From Streptomyces sp. MMG1121 (lineage in GTDB: Bacteria; Actinomycetota; Actinomycetes; Streptomycetales; Streptomycetaceae), in assembly GCF_001280015.1 (NCBI RefSeq), contig NZ_LGDV01000243.1:1-23404 (forward strand): a stretch of 23,404 nucleotides of DNA, in the 5' to 3' direction. Below the pieces are notes generated by a model. The model was not told the origin of the DNA. It did not search any database and was given only the letters and a program-made list of their open reading frames with translations. Numbering within the stretch: the stretch's first letter is position 1; each line of letters opens with the position of its first letter. The position numbers and the translations under genes were made by a program. Positions 13,711 to 21,691 of the stretch are shown in pieces.

Positions 13711-14669
13711 GCACCGCCCGCGACTGGGCCGAACTCCTCCGGGTCTCCGCCCTGTTCACCGTTCCCGGCGACGCGCTCGCCGGGGCCGCGGCGAGCGGGC
13801 TGCGCCCGGGCGCCCGCACCGCCCTGGCGGCCGGCACCTCGCTGTGCCTGTACACGGCCGGCATGGCGCTCAACGACTGGGCGGACCGGGAGGAGGACGC
13901 CGCCGAGCGCCCGCACCGCCCCCTGCCCTCGGGCCGTATCGCCCCCGCTCACGCGCTGACGGCGGCGGCCGCGCTGACGGCCACCGGGATCGGCCTCGCG
14001 CTCGTCGCGGGCCGCTCCGCCGCGCTCACCGCCACCGCCCTCGCCGGCACTGTCTGGGCGTACGACCTGCGGCTGAAGCACACGCCCGGCGGCCCGGCGG
14101 CGATGGCCGCCGCCCGCGGCCTCGACCTGCTCCTCGGGGCGGTGGCCACCGCCGGCTCCCGTGCCGGTGACCGGGACGCGGCCGTCGCCGACGGCACGGC
14201 CCGGGCGGTGCGCCGCGCACTGCCGTCCGCCGCCGCGCTCGGCGCCCACACCTATGCGGTCACCGCCGTCTCCCGCCACGAGACCCAGGGCGGGGCGCCG
14301 GGCAGGGCACTCGCCGCGCTCGGCGCGACCGCCGCCCTCGGCCTGCTGACCGGCGCCGTACGGGGCAGCGACGGCCCGCGCACCGGACAGCGCCGGAGCA
14401 GGCCGCTCAGGTCGCTCGGCACGCCCCACGACCTTGCCCGGACCGCGTGCGCGGGCGCCTACGTGGCAACGGCGGCGCGGCCCTACCTGCATGCCGCGCT
14501 GAACCCGTCACCGCCCCTGACCCAGAAGGCCGTGGGCGGCGGCATCCGCGCGATGATCCCGCTGCAGGCGGCCCTCGCGGCACGCTCCGGTGCGCTCGCC
14601 CCGGCCGGGCTGCTCACCGCACTGGTGCCCGTGGCCCGCCGAGCGGCCCGGAAGGTGAGCCCCACATGA
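13707..14669 (+). CDS. eboC: EboC, UbiA-family membrane prenyltransferase
   Basis: A 320-residue membrane protein with about eight hydrophobic segments. The first aspartate-rich motif is NDWADREED (56-64), followed by the family stretch RPHRPLPSG (68-76), and the second conserved region is YDLRLKH (119-125). UbiA enzymes transfer polyprenyl groups from diphosphates to aromatic or cyclic acceptors inside the membrane, with Mg bound by the aspartates. In the ebo pathway the acceptor is unknown; a cyclitol made by the preceding synthase is one reasonable guess. It starts with a GTG overlapping the upstream stop and ends overlapping the next start (ATGA), so translation is coupled on both sides. 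Confidence 0.88.
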   Translation: MSTARDWAELLRVSALFTVPGDALAGAAASGLRPGARTALAAGTSLCLYTAGMALNDWADREEDAAERPHRPLPSGRIAPAHALTAAAALTATGIGLALVAGRSAALTATALAGTVWAYDLRLKHTPGGPAAMAAARGLDLLLGAVATAGSRAGDRDAAVADGTARAVRRALPSAAALGAHTYAVTAVSRHETQGGAPGRALAALGATAALGLLTGAVRGSDGPRTGQRRSRPLRSLGTPHDLARTACAGAYVATAARPYLHAALNPSPPLTQKAVGGGIRAMIPLQAALAARSGALAPAGLLTALVPVARRAARKVSPT

Positions 14670-15559
14670 GCATCCGCCTCGGCTACGGCACGAACGGCCT
14701 GACCGACCTGCGGCTCGACGACGCACTCGGCATACTGGCCGAACTCGGCTACGACGGCGTCGGCCTGACCCTCGACCACATGCACCTCGACCCGCTCGGC
14801 CCGCATCTCGCCGCCCGCGTGGCCCGGATCGCCGGCCGGCTCGACGCGCTCGGCCTGTCCGTCACCGTGGAGACCGGCGCCCGCTATGTGCTCGACCCCC
14901 GCCGCAAGCACGCCCCGACCCTGATCGAACCGGAGCCGGAGGGGCGGGCGGCGCGGACCGAGTTCCTGGTCACCGCGGTGCGGGTGGCCGCGGACCTCGG
15001 CGCCCACGCGGTGCACTGCTTCAGCGGAGTCCGGTCCGTCGTCACCAGCGAGGACACCGCCTGGGACCTGCTCGGCGACTCCCTCGGCCCGGTCCTCGAC
15101 GCCGCTGAACGGGCCGGCGTCCCGCTCGCCATCGAGCCTGAGCCCGGTCACCTCCTGGACTCGCTCGCCGGCTTCCACCGGCTGCGCGCACAGCTCGGCC
15201 ACCACCCGCTGCTCGGCCTCACCCTCGACATCGGGCACTGCCAGTGCCTGGAGCCGCTGCCGCCGGCCGACTGCGTCAGCGCCGCGGCTCCCTGGCTGCG
15301 GCACGTGCAGATCGAGGACATGCGGCGCGGTGTGCACGAACACCTGCCCCTCGGCGAGGGCGAGATCGACTTCCCGGCCGTGCTCGCCGCGCTCGACGCC
15401 ACCGGCTACCAGGGGCTGACCGTCGTCGAGCTGCCCCGCCACTCGCACGCCGGCCCGCGACTCGCCCGCTCCTCCATGGAGTTCCTGCGCGCCCAGCTCA
15501 CCGCGCTGCCCCGCGCCGCCTCCTCGCCCACCGCCGCCTTCGCGGCGCCGTCCGCGTAG
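14666..15559 (+). CDS. xylose-isomerase-like TIM barrel (sugar phosphate isomerase/epimerase family)
   Basis: A 297-residue AP-endonuclease-2/xylose-isomerase-like TIM barrel. Candidate metal ligands are E157 in AIEPEPGH, D188 and H191 in TLDIGHC, H213 in HVQIEDM and E255 in VVELPRHS; GEGEIDF (230-236) is the family's usual late motif. Relatives such as IolE and IolI dehydrate or isomerise inosose and related cyclitols, which fits an operon that also holds an inositol-phosphate synthase. It resembles EboE in fold but is shorter, so the operon has two barrels of this superfamily. The ATG overlaps the eboC stop; GAAGG lies upstream. Confidence 0.85.
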   Translation: MSIRLGYGTNGLTDLRLDDALGILAELGYDGVGLTLDHMHLDPLGPHLAARVARIAGRLDALGLSVTVETGARYVLDPRRKHAPTLIEPEPEGRAARTEFLVTAVRVAADLGAHAVHCFSGVRSVVTSEDTAWDLLGDSLGPVLDAAERAGVPLAIEPEPGHLLDSLAGFHRLRAQLGHHPLLGLTLDIGHCQCLEPLPPADCVSAAAPWLRHVQIEDMRRGVHEHLPLGEGEIDFPAVLAALDATGYQGLTVVELPRHSHAGPRLARSSMEFLRAQLTALPRAASSPTAAFAAPSA

Positions 15560-15569
15560 GGAAACCCGT

Positions 15570-16190
15570 ATGCCCATCACCCGAGAGGAACTGCCGGCCC
15601 GCCTCGGTCCCGAGAGCGCCGCATGGATCGACGCCGCGCTCGCCGACGCGCACGACGCCGCCCGCCCCGGCCCGGACGCCCCGCCGCGCCGGGGCATCGC
15701 GGCGTGGGAGCGGCGGTTCGCGGCGGCCGGCCGGGAGTGCGGCTCACCAGAGGCGGCGGAGGCCGTCCGCGTCCTCCTGCTGCACACCGCCCGCCCCGAC
15801 GCGGCCACCGTGACCCGGCTCTACGAGCGGGGCACCGCCGCCGAACGCCGCGCCGTCCTGCTGGCCCTGCCGCATCTGCCTCTCGCCCCGCACGAGGCTG
15901 TCCCGCTGCTCGAGGACGCGCTGCGCACCAACGACACCCGGCTGGTCGCCGCGGCCGTAGAGACCGGTGCCGCCGCCCATCTGGACGCCCACGCCTGGCG
16001 CCACGCCGTCCTCAAGTGCCTGTTCACCGCAGTGCCGCTGGCCGTCGTCGCAGGCCTTGCGGACCGGGCCCGCGCGGACGCCGAACTCGCCCGCATGCTG
16101 CGGGACTTCGCCGCGGAACGTACCGCCGCGGGGCGGCCCGTCCCCGAGGACCTCTCCCACGTACTCGCCCTGACCGCCAAGGAAGCCTGA
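15570..16190 (+). CDS. eboA: EboA-domain protein
   Basis: A 206-residue protein without known catalytic motifs. It carries the marks of the EboA family as I know them: ERRAVLLALPHLP (92-104), the invariant-looking RTNDTR (119-124), AWRHAVLKCLF (142-152) and AERTAAGR (182-189). It is rich in helices and probably forms an alpha-helical repeat-like fold. EboA is required in cyanobacteria, with the other ebo proteins, for export of the scytonemin monomer to the periplasm; its biochemical role is unknown. It starts 10 bp after the TIM-barrel gene with a weak ribosome site (GGGAAA) and shares one base with eboB. Confidence 0.85.
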   Translation: MPITREELPARLGPESAAWIDAALADAHDAARPGPDAPPRRGIAAWERRFAAAGRECGSPEAAEAVRVLLLHTARPDAATVTRLYERGTAAERRAVLLALPHLPLAPHEAVPLLEDALRTNDTRLVAAAVETGAAAHLDAHAWRHAVLKCLFTAVPLAVVAGLADRARADAELARMLRDFAAERTAAGRPVPEDLSHVLALTAKEA

Positions 16191-17038
16191 TGCGCATCTT
16201 CGACCCGCACATCCACATGACCTCGCGCACCACCGACGACTACCAGGCGATGTACGCGGCAGGAGTGCGAGCGCTGGTCGAGCCCTCCTTCTGGCTCGGT
16301 CAGCCGCGCACCTCGCCGCAGAGCTTCCTCGACTACTTCGACGCGCTGCTCGGCTGGGAGCCCTACCGGGCCGCGCAGTACGGGATCGCACACCACTGCA
16401 CCATCGCCCTCAACCCCAAGGAGGCGAACGACCCGCGCTGTGTGCCCGTCCTTGACGAGCTGCCGCGCTATCTGGTCAAGGACGGCGTGGTCGCGGTCGG
16501 GGAGATCGGGTACGACTCGATGACGGCGGCCGAGGACACCGCACTGGCCGCGCAGCTCGAACTCGCCGCCGAGCACGGCCTGCCCGCCCTGGTGCACACC
16601 CCGCACCGCGACAAGCTGACGGGCCTGCGCCGCACCCTCGACGTGGTCACCGAGTCGAAACTGCCCGTCGAACACGTCCTGGTCGACCACCTCAACGAGA
16701 CCACGGTCGAGGAGGCCAAGGACTCGGGTGCCTGGCTCGGCTTCTCCGTCTACCCGGACACCAAGATGGACCCCCACCGCATGGTCGCCGTGCTGAAGGA
16801 GTACGGACCGGAGCGGGTCCTGGTCAACTCGGCCGCGGACTGGGGAAAGAGCGACCCGCTCAACACCCGCAGGGTCGGTGAGGCGATGCTCGCCGCGGGA
16901 TTCGGCGAGGACGACGTGGACCGGGTGCTGTGGCGCAACCCCGTCACGTTCTACGGGCAGAGCGGCCGGCTGGTCCTGGAACCCGCCAAGCCGCAGGAGC
17001 TGCACGAGGGCAACTCCATACTGCGCGGGGGCGAATGA
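16190..17038 (+). CDS. eboB: EboB, TatD-like metal-dependent hydrolase
   Basis: A 282-residue amidohydrolase-superfamily TIM barrel. Metal ligands expected for TatD-like enzymes are visible: H7 and H9 in DPHIHM, E105 in AVGEIGYD, H136 in VHTPHRDK, H167 in VDHLNE and D217 in SAADWGKSDP. TatD proteins are metal-dependent nucleases or hydrolases, but the ebo branch has no proven substrate. It could hydrolyse a phosphate ester or lactone in the pathway. The ATG overlaps the eboA stop by one base (TGATG) and eboE follows 3 bp after its stop, so it is tightly coupled in the operon. Confidence 0.9.
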   Translation: MRIFDPHIHMTSRTTDDYQAMYAAGVRALVEPSFWLGQPRTSPQSFLDYFDALLGWEPYRAAQYGIAHHCTIALNPKEANDPRCVPVLDELPRYLVKDGVVAVGEIGYDSMTAAEDTALAAQLELAAEHGLPALVHTPHRDKLTGLRRTLDVVTESKLPVEHVLVDHLNETTVEEAKDSGAWLGFSVYPDTKMDPHRMVAVLKEYGPERVLVNSAADWGKSDPLNTRRVGEAMLAAGFGEDDVDRVLWRNPVTFYGQSGRLVLEPAKPQELHEGNSILRGGE

Positions 17039-17041
17039 ACC

Positions 17042-18211
17042 GTGCGCTTCCTGCACCCCGACGGCACGACCGTACACCTCGCCTACTGCACCAACGTCCA
17101 TCCGGCCGAGACCCTCGACGGTGTCGTCGCCCAGCTCTCCGCCCACTGCGGACCGGTCCGCCGCCGCCTGGGCGTCGAGCGCCTGGGCATAGGACTGTGG
17201 CTGGCCCGCGACGCGGTGCGTGTCCTGAACGCCGAGCCGGCCGCGCTGCGTCGGCTGCGCACCGAGCTGGACCGGTGCGGCCTGGAGGTGGTCACCCTCA
17301 ACGGCTTCCCCTACCAGGGCTTCGGCGCCGAGCAGGTCAAGTACCGCGTCTACCGGCCCGACTGGACCGACCCGCGGCGCCTGGAGCACACCGCCGACCT
17401 GGCGCGACTGCTCGCCCGGCTGCTGCCGCCCGACGTCACCGAGGGCACCGTCTCCACGCTGCCGCTGGCCTGGCGCACCGGCTTCGACGAGGCCGCGGCC
17501 GCCTCGGCGCACACGGCGCTGACCGAACTGGCCCGCCGTCTGGACCGGCTGGAGCAGGAATCGGGCCGCTCGATCCGGCTGGCCCTGGAGCCGGAGCCCG
17601 GCTGCGCGGTGGAGACCACCACCGACGCGCTCGCCCCGCTCACCGCCCTGCCCGGCCACCGCATCGGCCTGTGCCTGGACACCTGTCACCTCGCGACCAG
17701 CTTCGAGGAGCCCCGGACGGCACTCGCGAACCTGGCACGGGCGGGCGTCCCGGTGCCCAAGGTGCAGCTCTCCGCGGCCCTGCACGCACAGGACCCGCGC
17801 GACCCGGCGGTCCGTGCGGCGCTCGCCGCCTTCGACGAGCCGCGTTTCCTGCACCAGACCCGGGCCCGGGCGGACGGGGTCCTGCACGGCACCGACGACC
17901 TCGGCCAGGCGCTGAGCGGGAACGCGCTGCCGGACACCGTGCCCTGGCGGGCCCACTTCCACGTACCGCTGCACCAGCCGCCCGCCCCGCCGCTCACCTC
18001 CACGCTCGGCGTGCTGCGCGAGACGCTCGCCGCGCTGGTCGGCGGGCCCACCGCGGTCAGCCGCCACTTCGAGGTCGAGACCTACACCTGGCAGGCCCTG
18101 CCCGTGGCGGCGCGTCCGGCCACCGACGCCCAGCTCGCCGACGGCATTGCCGCCGAACTCGGCCTGGCCCGCGACCTGTTGACCGACCTCGGACTCAAGG
18201 AACAGCCGTGA
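17042..18211 (+). CDS. eboE: EboE, metabolite traffic protein (TIM barrel)
   Basis: A 389-residue TIM-barrel protein of the EboE family. Motifs: AYCTNVHP (14-21), LNGFPYQGF (86-94), ALEPEPGC (181-188), CLDTCHLA (211-218) and VETYTWQALP near residue 345. The E and D/H residues in EPEPGC and LDTCH correspond to the metal site of xylose-isomerase-like barrels, so it is probably an enzyme rather than a transporter despite the family name. It may act with the shorter barrel at 14666-15559. The start is GTG, 3 bp after the eboB stop, and its end overlaps eboF by GTGA. Confidence 0.9.
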   Translation: MRFLHPDGTTVHLAYCTNVHPAETLDGVVAQLSAHCGPVRRRLGVERLGIGLWLARDAVRVLNAEPAALRRLRTELDRCGLEVVTLNGFPYQGFGAEQVKYRVYRPDWTDPRRLEHTADLARLLARLLPPDVTEGTVSTLPLAWRTGFDEAAAASAHTALTELARRLDRLEQESGRSIRLALEPEPGCAVETTTDALAPLTALPGHRIGLCLDTCHLATSFEEPRTALANLARAGVPVPKVQLSAALHAQDPRDPAVRAALAAFDEPRFLHQTRARADGVLHGTDDLGQALSGNALPDTVPWRAHFHVPLHQPPAPPLTSTLGVLRETLAALVGGPTAVSRHFEVETYTWQALPVAARPATDAQLADGIAAELGLARDLLTDLGLKEQP

Positions 18212-19590
18212 CGACGTCCCCGACGCCCCTTCTCGTGCTGGACGTGGTGGGCCTGACCCCCGCGCTCCTGGACCACATGCCCCGGCTGAAGGCCCTCGCC
18301 GGCCACGGCTCGCGCGCCGGACTCGGCACCGTGCTGCCCGCCGTCACCTGCGCCGCCCAGTCCACCTTCCTGACCGGCACGATGCCCGCCGAGCACGGCG
18401 TCGTCGGCAACGGCTGGTACTTCCGCGACCTCGGCGAGATCCTCCTGTGGCGCCAGCACAACGGGCTCGTCGAGGGCGACAAGGTCTGGGACGCGGCCCG
18501 CCGGCTGCACCCCGGCTACACGGTCGCCAACGTCTGCTGGTGGTACGCGATGGGCGCGGACACCGACTTCACCGTCACCCCGCGCCCGGTCTACTACGCC
18601 GACGGCCGCAAGGAACCCGACTGCTACACCCGGCCGCCCGGGCTGCACGACGAACTCACCGCGAAACTCGGTACGTTCCCGCTGTTCAGCTACTGGGGCC
18701 CCACGGCCGGCCTGGTGTCCAGCGAGTGGATCATCGACGCGACCCGGCATCTGAACCGCACCCGGCACCCCGACCTGACGCTGTGCTACGTACCGCACCT
18801 CGACTACGACCTCCAGCGGTTCGGCCCGACGGACCCGCGGTCTCTGAAGGCCGCCGCCGACCTCGACGCCGTGCTCGCCCCGCTGCTCGACGACGCCGAC
18901 GCCGAGGGACGCACCGTCGTCGTCCTGTCCGAGTACGGCATCACCCCGGTCAGCAGGCCCGTCGACATCAACCGGGCGCTGCGCCGTGCCGGTTACCTCG
19001 AGGTGCACACCCAGGACGGCATGGAGTACCTGGACACCACCGCCTCCCGCGCCTTCGCGGTGGCCGACCACCAGATCGCGCATGTGTATGTGCGCCGGCC
19101 CGAGGACCTGGCCGGTGTCCGGGAGGTGCTGGAGGGCCTCGACGGGATCGATGCGGTCCTTGCCGACGCGGACAAGAAGGAATACGGCCTGGACCACCCG
19201 CGCGCCGGCGAGTTCGTCGCGGTCGCCGAGCCGGACGCCTGGTTCACGTACTACTACTGGCTCGACGACACCTGCGCCCCCGACTTCGCGCGGCTCGTGG
19301 AGATCCACCGCAAGCCCGGCTACGACCCCGCCGAACTGTTCATGGACCCCGACGACCCGTATGTGAAGGTCAAGGCGGCCAAGGCGCTGGCCCGCAAGAA
19401 GCTCGGCATGCGCTACCGGATGGCCGTCGTCCCGCTCGACCCCTCCCCGGTGCGCGGCAGCCACGGCAGGCTGCCGGACCGGCCCGAGGACGGACCGGTC
19501 CTGCTGTGCTCCCGTCCGGGCGAGGTCTCGGGGACCCTCGCCGCCACGGAGGTGAAGGCGCTGCTGCTGCGGCTGGCGGGGATCGCCTGA
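18208..19590 (+). CDS. eboF: EboF, alkaline-phosphatase/nucleotide-pyrophosphatase fold protein
   Basis: A 460-residue protein of the type I phosphodiesterase/nucleotide pyrophosphatase fold. D12 in VLDVVGL and T47 in AVTCAAQST fit the first metal ligand and nucleophile; GTMPAEHGVVGNG (57-69) is the following family motif. Other ligands depart from the classic set: PHLDYDLQRFGP (196-207) has Gln where the second histidine is expected, and SEYG (241-244) replaces SDHG. I believe this is typical of the EboF branch, so substrate or metal use may differ from ordinary pyrophosphatases. It could cleave a phosphodiester or prenyl-phosphate intermediate. The GTG overlaps the eboE stop and AAGGA lies upstream. 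It is the last gene of the operon, ending 26 bp from the convergent SnoaL-like gene. Confidence 0.88.
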   Translation: MTTSPTPLLVLDVVGLTPALLDHMPRLKALAGHGSRAGLGTVLPAVTCAAQSTFLTGTMPAEHGVVGNGWYFRDLGEILLWRQHNGLVEGDKVWDAARRLHPGYTVANVCWWYAMGADTDFTVTPRPVYYADGRKEPDCYTRPPGLHDELTAKLGTFPLFSYWGPTAGLVSSEWIIDATRHLNRTRHPDLTLCYVPHLDYDLQRFGPTDPRSLKAAADLDAVLAPLLDDADAEGRTVVVLSEYGITPVSRPVDINRALRRAGYLEVHTQDGMEYLDTTASRAFAVADHQIAHVYVRRPEDLAGVREVLEGLDGIDAVLADADKKEYGLDHPRAGEFVAVAEPDAWFTYYYWLDDTCAPDFARLVEIHRKPGYDPAELFMDPDDPYVKVKAAKALARKKLGMRYRMAVVPLDPSPVRGSHGRLPDRPEDGPVLLCSRPGEVSGTLAATEVKALLLRLAGIA

Positions 19591-19616
19591 GCCTTTCCGC
19601 GGGCCGGCGGCGCCGC

Positions 19617-20132
19617 TCAGATCAGGTTTTCGAGCGCGGCCGTCAGACTGTCGATGCGCCAGCCGCCGTCGGCCTCGCGGCGCAGGTGGAAGCGGTAGGC
19701 GCCGGAGATGGCGAGGGAGGAGTGGGCGTGGCCGATACGTAACTGGAGCATGTAGGCGTGCGCCGTGGCCTCGTCGCCGGACAGCTCGATCACGTGGTTG
19801 GTGAACAGGTGACGGCGCTGGTCGCCCTGCTTCGGCCACAGGTCGGCCTCTTGCGCCGCGATGTTCTCGGCCCCGTGCTTGGCGGGGATCTCGATCTCGC
19901 CCATGATGGTGCCGCGCCAGGTGGCGTCGGCGGTGAAGCACTCGGCGAGCGCGGCCTGGTCGTGTTCGTCGTAGGCCCAGCCGTAGCGCGCGATGCGCTC
20001 GGCGATCAGCAGACGGTCGGCGGCGGAGCCGGCATCGGTGGCGGCGGAACCGCCGTACGCGGCGAAGCCGAGCAGCCCCGCGGCGGTGGCCCAGCCGGGC
20101 GCCGGACGGGGGACGGGAAGGCCGGTTTCCAT
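19617..20132 (-). CDS. stand-alone SnoaL-like protein
   Basis: A 171-residue protein. Residues about 38-168 form a SnoaL/NTF2-like domain (SnoaL_4 type): RLLIAERIARYGWAYDEHD, CFTADATWRG, and a C-terminal WRIDSLTAALENL. Residues 14-31 are hydrophobic (ATAAGLLGFAAYGGSAA) and might be a signal or anchor, though no basic cluster precedes. SnoaL-like proteins are cyclases, isomerases or ligand binders. The sigma factor upstream ends in the same fold, which suggests a functional link. The ATG at 20132 has AGGGAG upstream. Its start lies only 22 bp past a strong hairpin, so it needs a promoter inside that region or read-through. Confidence 0.8.
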   Translation of the reverse strand: METGLPVPRPAPGWATAAGLLGFAAYGGSAATDAGSAADRLLIAERIARYGWAYDEHDQAALAECFTADATWRGTIMGEIEIPAKHGAENIAAQEADLWPKQGDQRRHLFTNHVIELSGDEATAHAYMLQLRIGHAHSSLAISGAYRFHLRREADGGWRIDSLTAALENLI

Positions 20133-20154
20133 GATCACTCCCTTGCAATGCGTG

Positions 20155-20183
20155 GGTCCGGGCGGTTCGCAACCGCCCGGACC
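20155..20183 (-). terminator. strong terminator or attenuator after the ECF41 sigma gene
   Basis: Perfect 13-bp stem GGTCCGGGCGGTT/AACCGCCCGGACC with a 3-nt loop (CGC). It lies between the sigma stop (20211) and the SnoaL-like start (20132) and probably limits transcription into the latter. Confidence 0.85.
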
Positions 20184-20210
20184 ACTCATGACATCTGCCG
20201 TACGACCCAA

Positions 20211-21077
20211 CTACCGGGCGAGATCGGCCAGTTCGTCGAGGCGCGTCAGCTTGTGCGGGTTGCGCACCACATAGATCCGCGTGACCCGCCCATCCTCCAC
20301 CTCGAGACTCACCGCGGCCGGAGTGCCGTCGAACTCGATCCGGCCCGCGGGCGCGCCGTTGAGCCATACCGTCGTGGTCTCCAGCGCGTCCACCACCCGG
20401 TTGGCGCGGGCGAGGATCGGCGCCACCGCGTCGGCTCCGTGGATCGGCTCCAGAGCGGCGGCGACCAGGCCGCCCCCGTCGGTGACCAGGACGACGTCCG
20501 GTGCCATGACCTCCAGCAGTTCCTGGAGCTTCCCGGTGCGCAACGCCGTGAGGAACCGCTCCACCACGGCCTGCTTCTCCGACCGGCTGACCTGCACCCG
20601 CGGCCGCCGGGCCGCCACGTGCTCGCGTGCCCGGCGAGCGATCTGCCGTACCGCGACCTGGGACTTCCCGATGGCCTCGGCGATCTCCCCGTACGGCATG
20701 TCGAACACCTCGCGGAGCACGAACACCGCCCGCTCGGTCGGCCCGAGCGTCTCCAGCACGGTCAGCACCGCGATCGAGACGCTCTCCGCGAGTTCGACGT
20801 CCTCGGCGACGTCGGGGCTGGTCAGCAGCGGTTCCGGCAGCCACTCGCCCACGTAGTCCTCGCGGCTGCGCGACAGGCTGCGCAGCCGGTTGAGGGACTG
20901 CCGGGTGACGGCCCGGACGAGATACGCCCGGGGCTCACGCACCTGGGACCGGTCGACGTCGGCCCACCGCAGCCAGGTCTCCTGGAGCACGTCCTCCGCG
21001 TCGGCGGCGGAGCCGAGCATCTCGTAGGCGACGGTGAACAGCAGGCTGCGGTGGACGACGAACGGATCATCGGTCAT
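20211..21077 (-). CDS. ECF41-type RNA polymerase sigma factor with SnoaL-like C-terminal domain (SigJ-like)
   Basis: A 288-residue ECF sigma factor. Region 2 covers about 10-40 (SLLFTVAYEML, AEDVLQETWLRW), region 4 about 105-155 (LGPTERAVFVLREVF, YGEIAEAIGKSQVAVRQ), and a SnoaL-like domain 165-288. ECF41 hallmarks are all present: WLPEPL (79-84) in the linker, DGGG (200-203) and NPHKL (273-277). In this group the C-terminal domain regulates the sigma factor in place of a separate anti-sigma, and the usual target is a neighbouring CMD, oxidoreductase or epimerase gene. That fits here: CMD 2 is directly upstream with an ECF41-type promoter. The start at 21077 (MTDDPFVVHR) matches the family; an ATG at 21101, 4 bp past the CMD 2 stop, is an alternative. 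Neither has a clear ribosome site, so translation is probably coupled to CMD 2. Confidence 0.92.
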   Translation of the reverse strand: MTDDPFVVHRSLLFTVAYEMLGSAADAEDVLQETWLRWADVDRSQVREPRAYLVRAVTRQSLNRLRSLSRSREDYVGEWLPEPLLTSPDVAEDVELAESVSIAVLTVLETLGPTERAVFVLREVFDMPYGEIAEAIGKSQVAVRQIARRAREHVAARRPRVQVSRSEKQAVVERFLTALRTGKLQELLEVMAPDVVLVTDGGGLVAAALEPIHGADAVAPILARANRVVDALETTTVWLNGAPAGRIEFDGTPAAVSLEVEDGRVTRIYVVRNPHKLTRLDELADLAR

Positions 21078-21105
21078 GAGGTCATGAGTCTCACGAATCA
21101 TGCCG

Positions 21106-21672
21106 TCAGGCAACAGCGGTCTGGGAACGCTTGGCCAGCGGGATCTCGCAGGCCTCGGAGTAGCCCTGCGAGGTGATCCCGTGCGCCGTGTTGACCCGGG
21201 TGGACAGGTTGGCGAAACCGATGAACACGGTGAGCTCGACCAGCCCCGCCGGGCCGAGCTGCTTGAGCAGGCTCGCCGACAGCTCGTCGGTGACGGTCGT
21301 CGGCGTGTTCGTCATGGCCTCGGCGTACTCCATCACCTCACGCTCCAGCGGGGTGAACACATCGGAGTTCCGCCAGTTCGGCACCTGGCTCGCCTTTTCC
21401 ATGTCGAGGTTCTGGTTCAGCGCGGCGAAGTAGTTGATGTCCAGGCACCAGCTGCAACCGACCTGGGCCGCGACGGCCATGTGCGCGAAGGTCTTCAGGC
21501 CCTCGTCGGCCGCGTCCCACGCGGCGATCTTCGCCGAGAACTCCAGGTTGGAGGTGGCGACGGCGGGGTTGTTGAAGCTCACCTCGACGGGCTCGGGAAC
21601 GGCCCCGAGCTGCTTGACCAGCGCTTCCTTCATCTCGGCGGGGAGCTCGGCCTTCGGGACACGCACTGCCAT
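21106..21672 (-). CDS. carboxymuconolactone decarboxylase family protein (CMD 2), ECF41 partner
   Basis: A 188-residue CMD-family protein. The cysteine pair is in GCSWCLDIN (C73, C76); at the position of the AhpD histidine is an asparagine (N80), so classic AhpD peroxidase chemistry is doubtful. Such proteins are the usual first gene of ECF41 loci, where they are proposed to act in redox reactions or to supply the signal sensed by the sigma factor. The ATG at 21672 is supported by AAGGAG upstream; the longer frame lacks this and would run through the promoter. The promoter is the ECF41-type pair at 21741-21767. The sigma gene follows within 30 bp. Confidence 0.92.
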   Translation of the reverse strand: MAVRVPKAELPAEMKEALVKQLGAVPEPVEVSFNNPAVATSNLEFSAKIAAWDAADEGLKTFAHMAVAAQVGCSWCLDINYFAALNQNLDMEKASQVPNWRNSDVFTPLEREVMEYAEAMTNTPTTVTDELSASLLKQLGPAGLVELTVFIGFANLSTRVNTAHGITSQGYSEACEIPLAKRSQTAVA

Positions 21673-21691
21673 GGTGTTCTCCTTATCCTGC

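Noticed and set aside
15821..18067. 748-codon minus-strand frame opposite eboA, eboB and eboE
   Set aside because: Composition rich in Gly, Arg, Val and Gln with no motifs; it is the complement of genuine ebo coding sequence.
20133..20211. A third ECF41 promoter ahead of the SnoaL-like gene
   Set aside because: The nearest -35-like sequence is TGTCATG and the base stretch 16 nt on is GCGA; it does not fit the pair seen at the two CMD genes.
18082..20844. 920-codon minus-strand frame opposite eboF continuing through the SnoaL and sigma genes
   Set aside because: It runs in the wrong frame through three recognised genes; a high-GC artefact.
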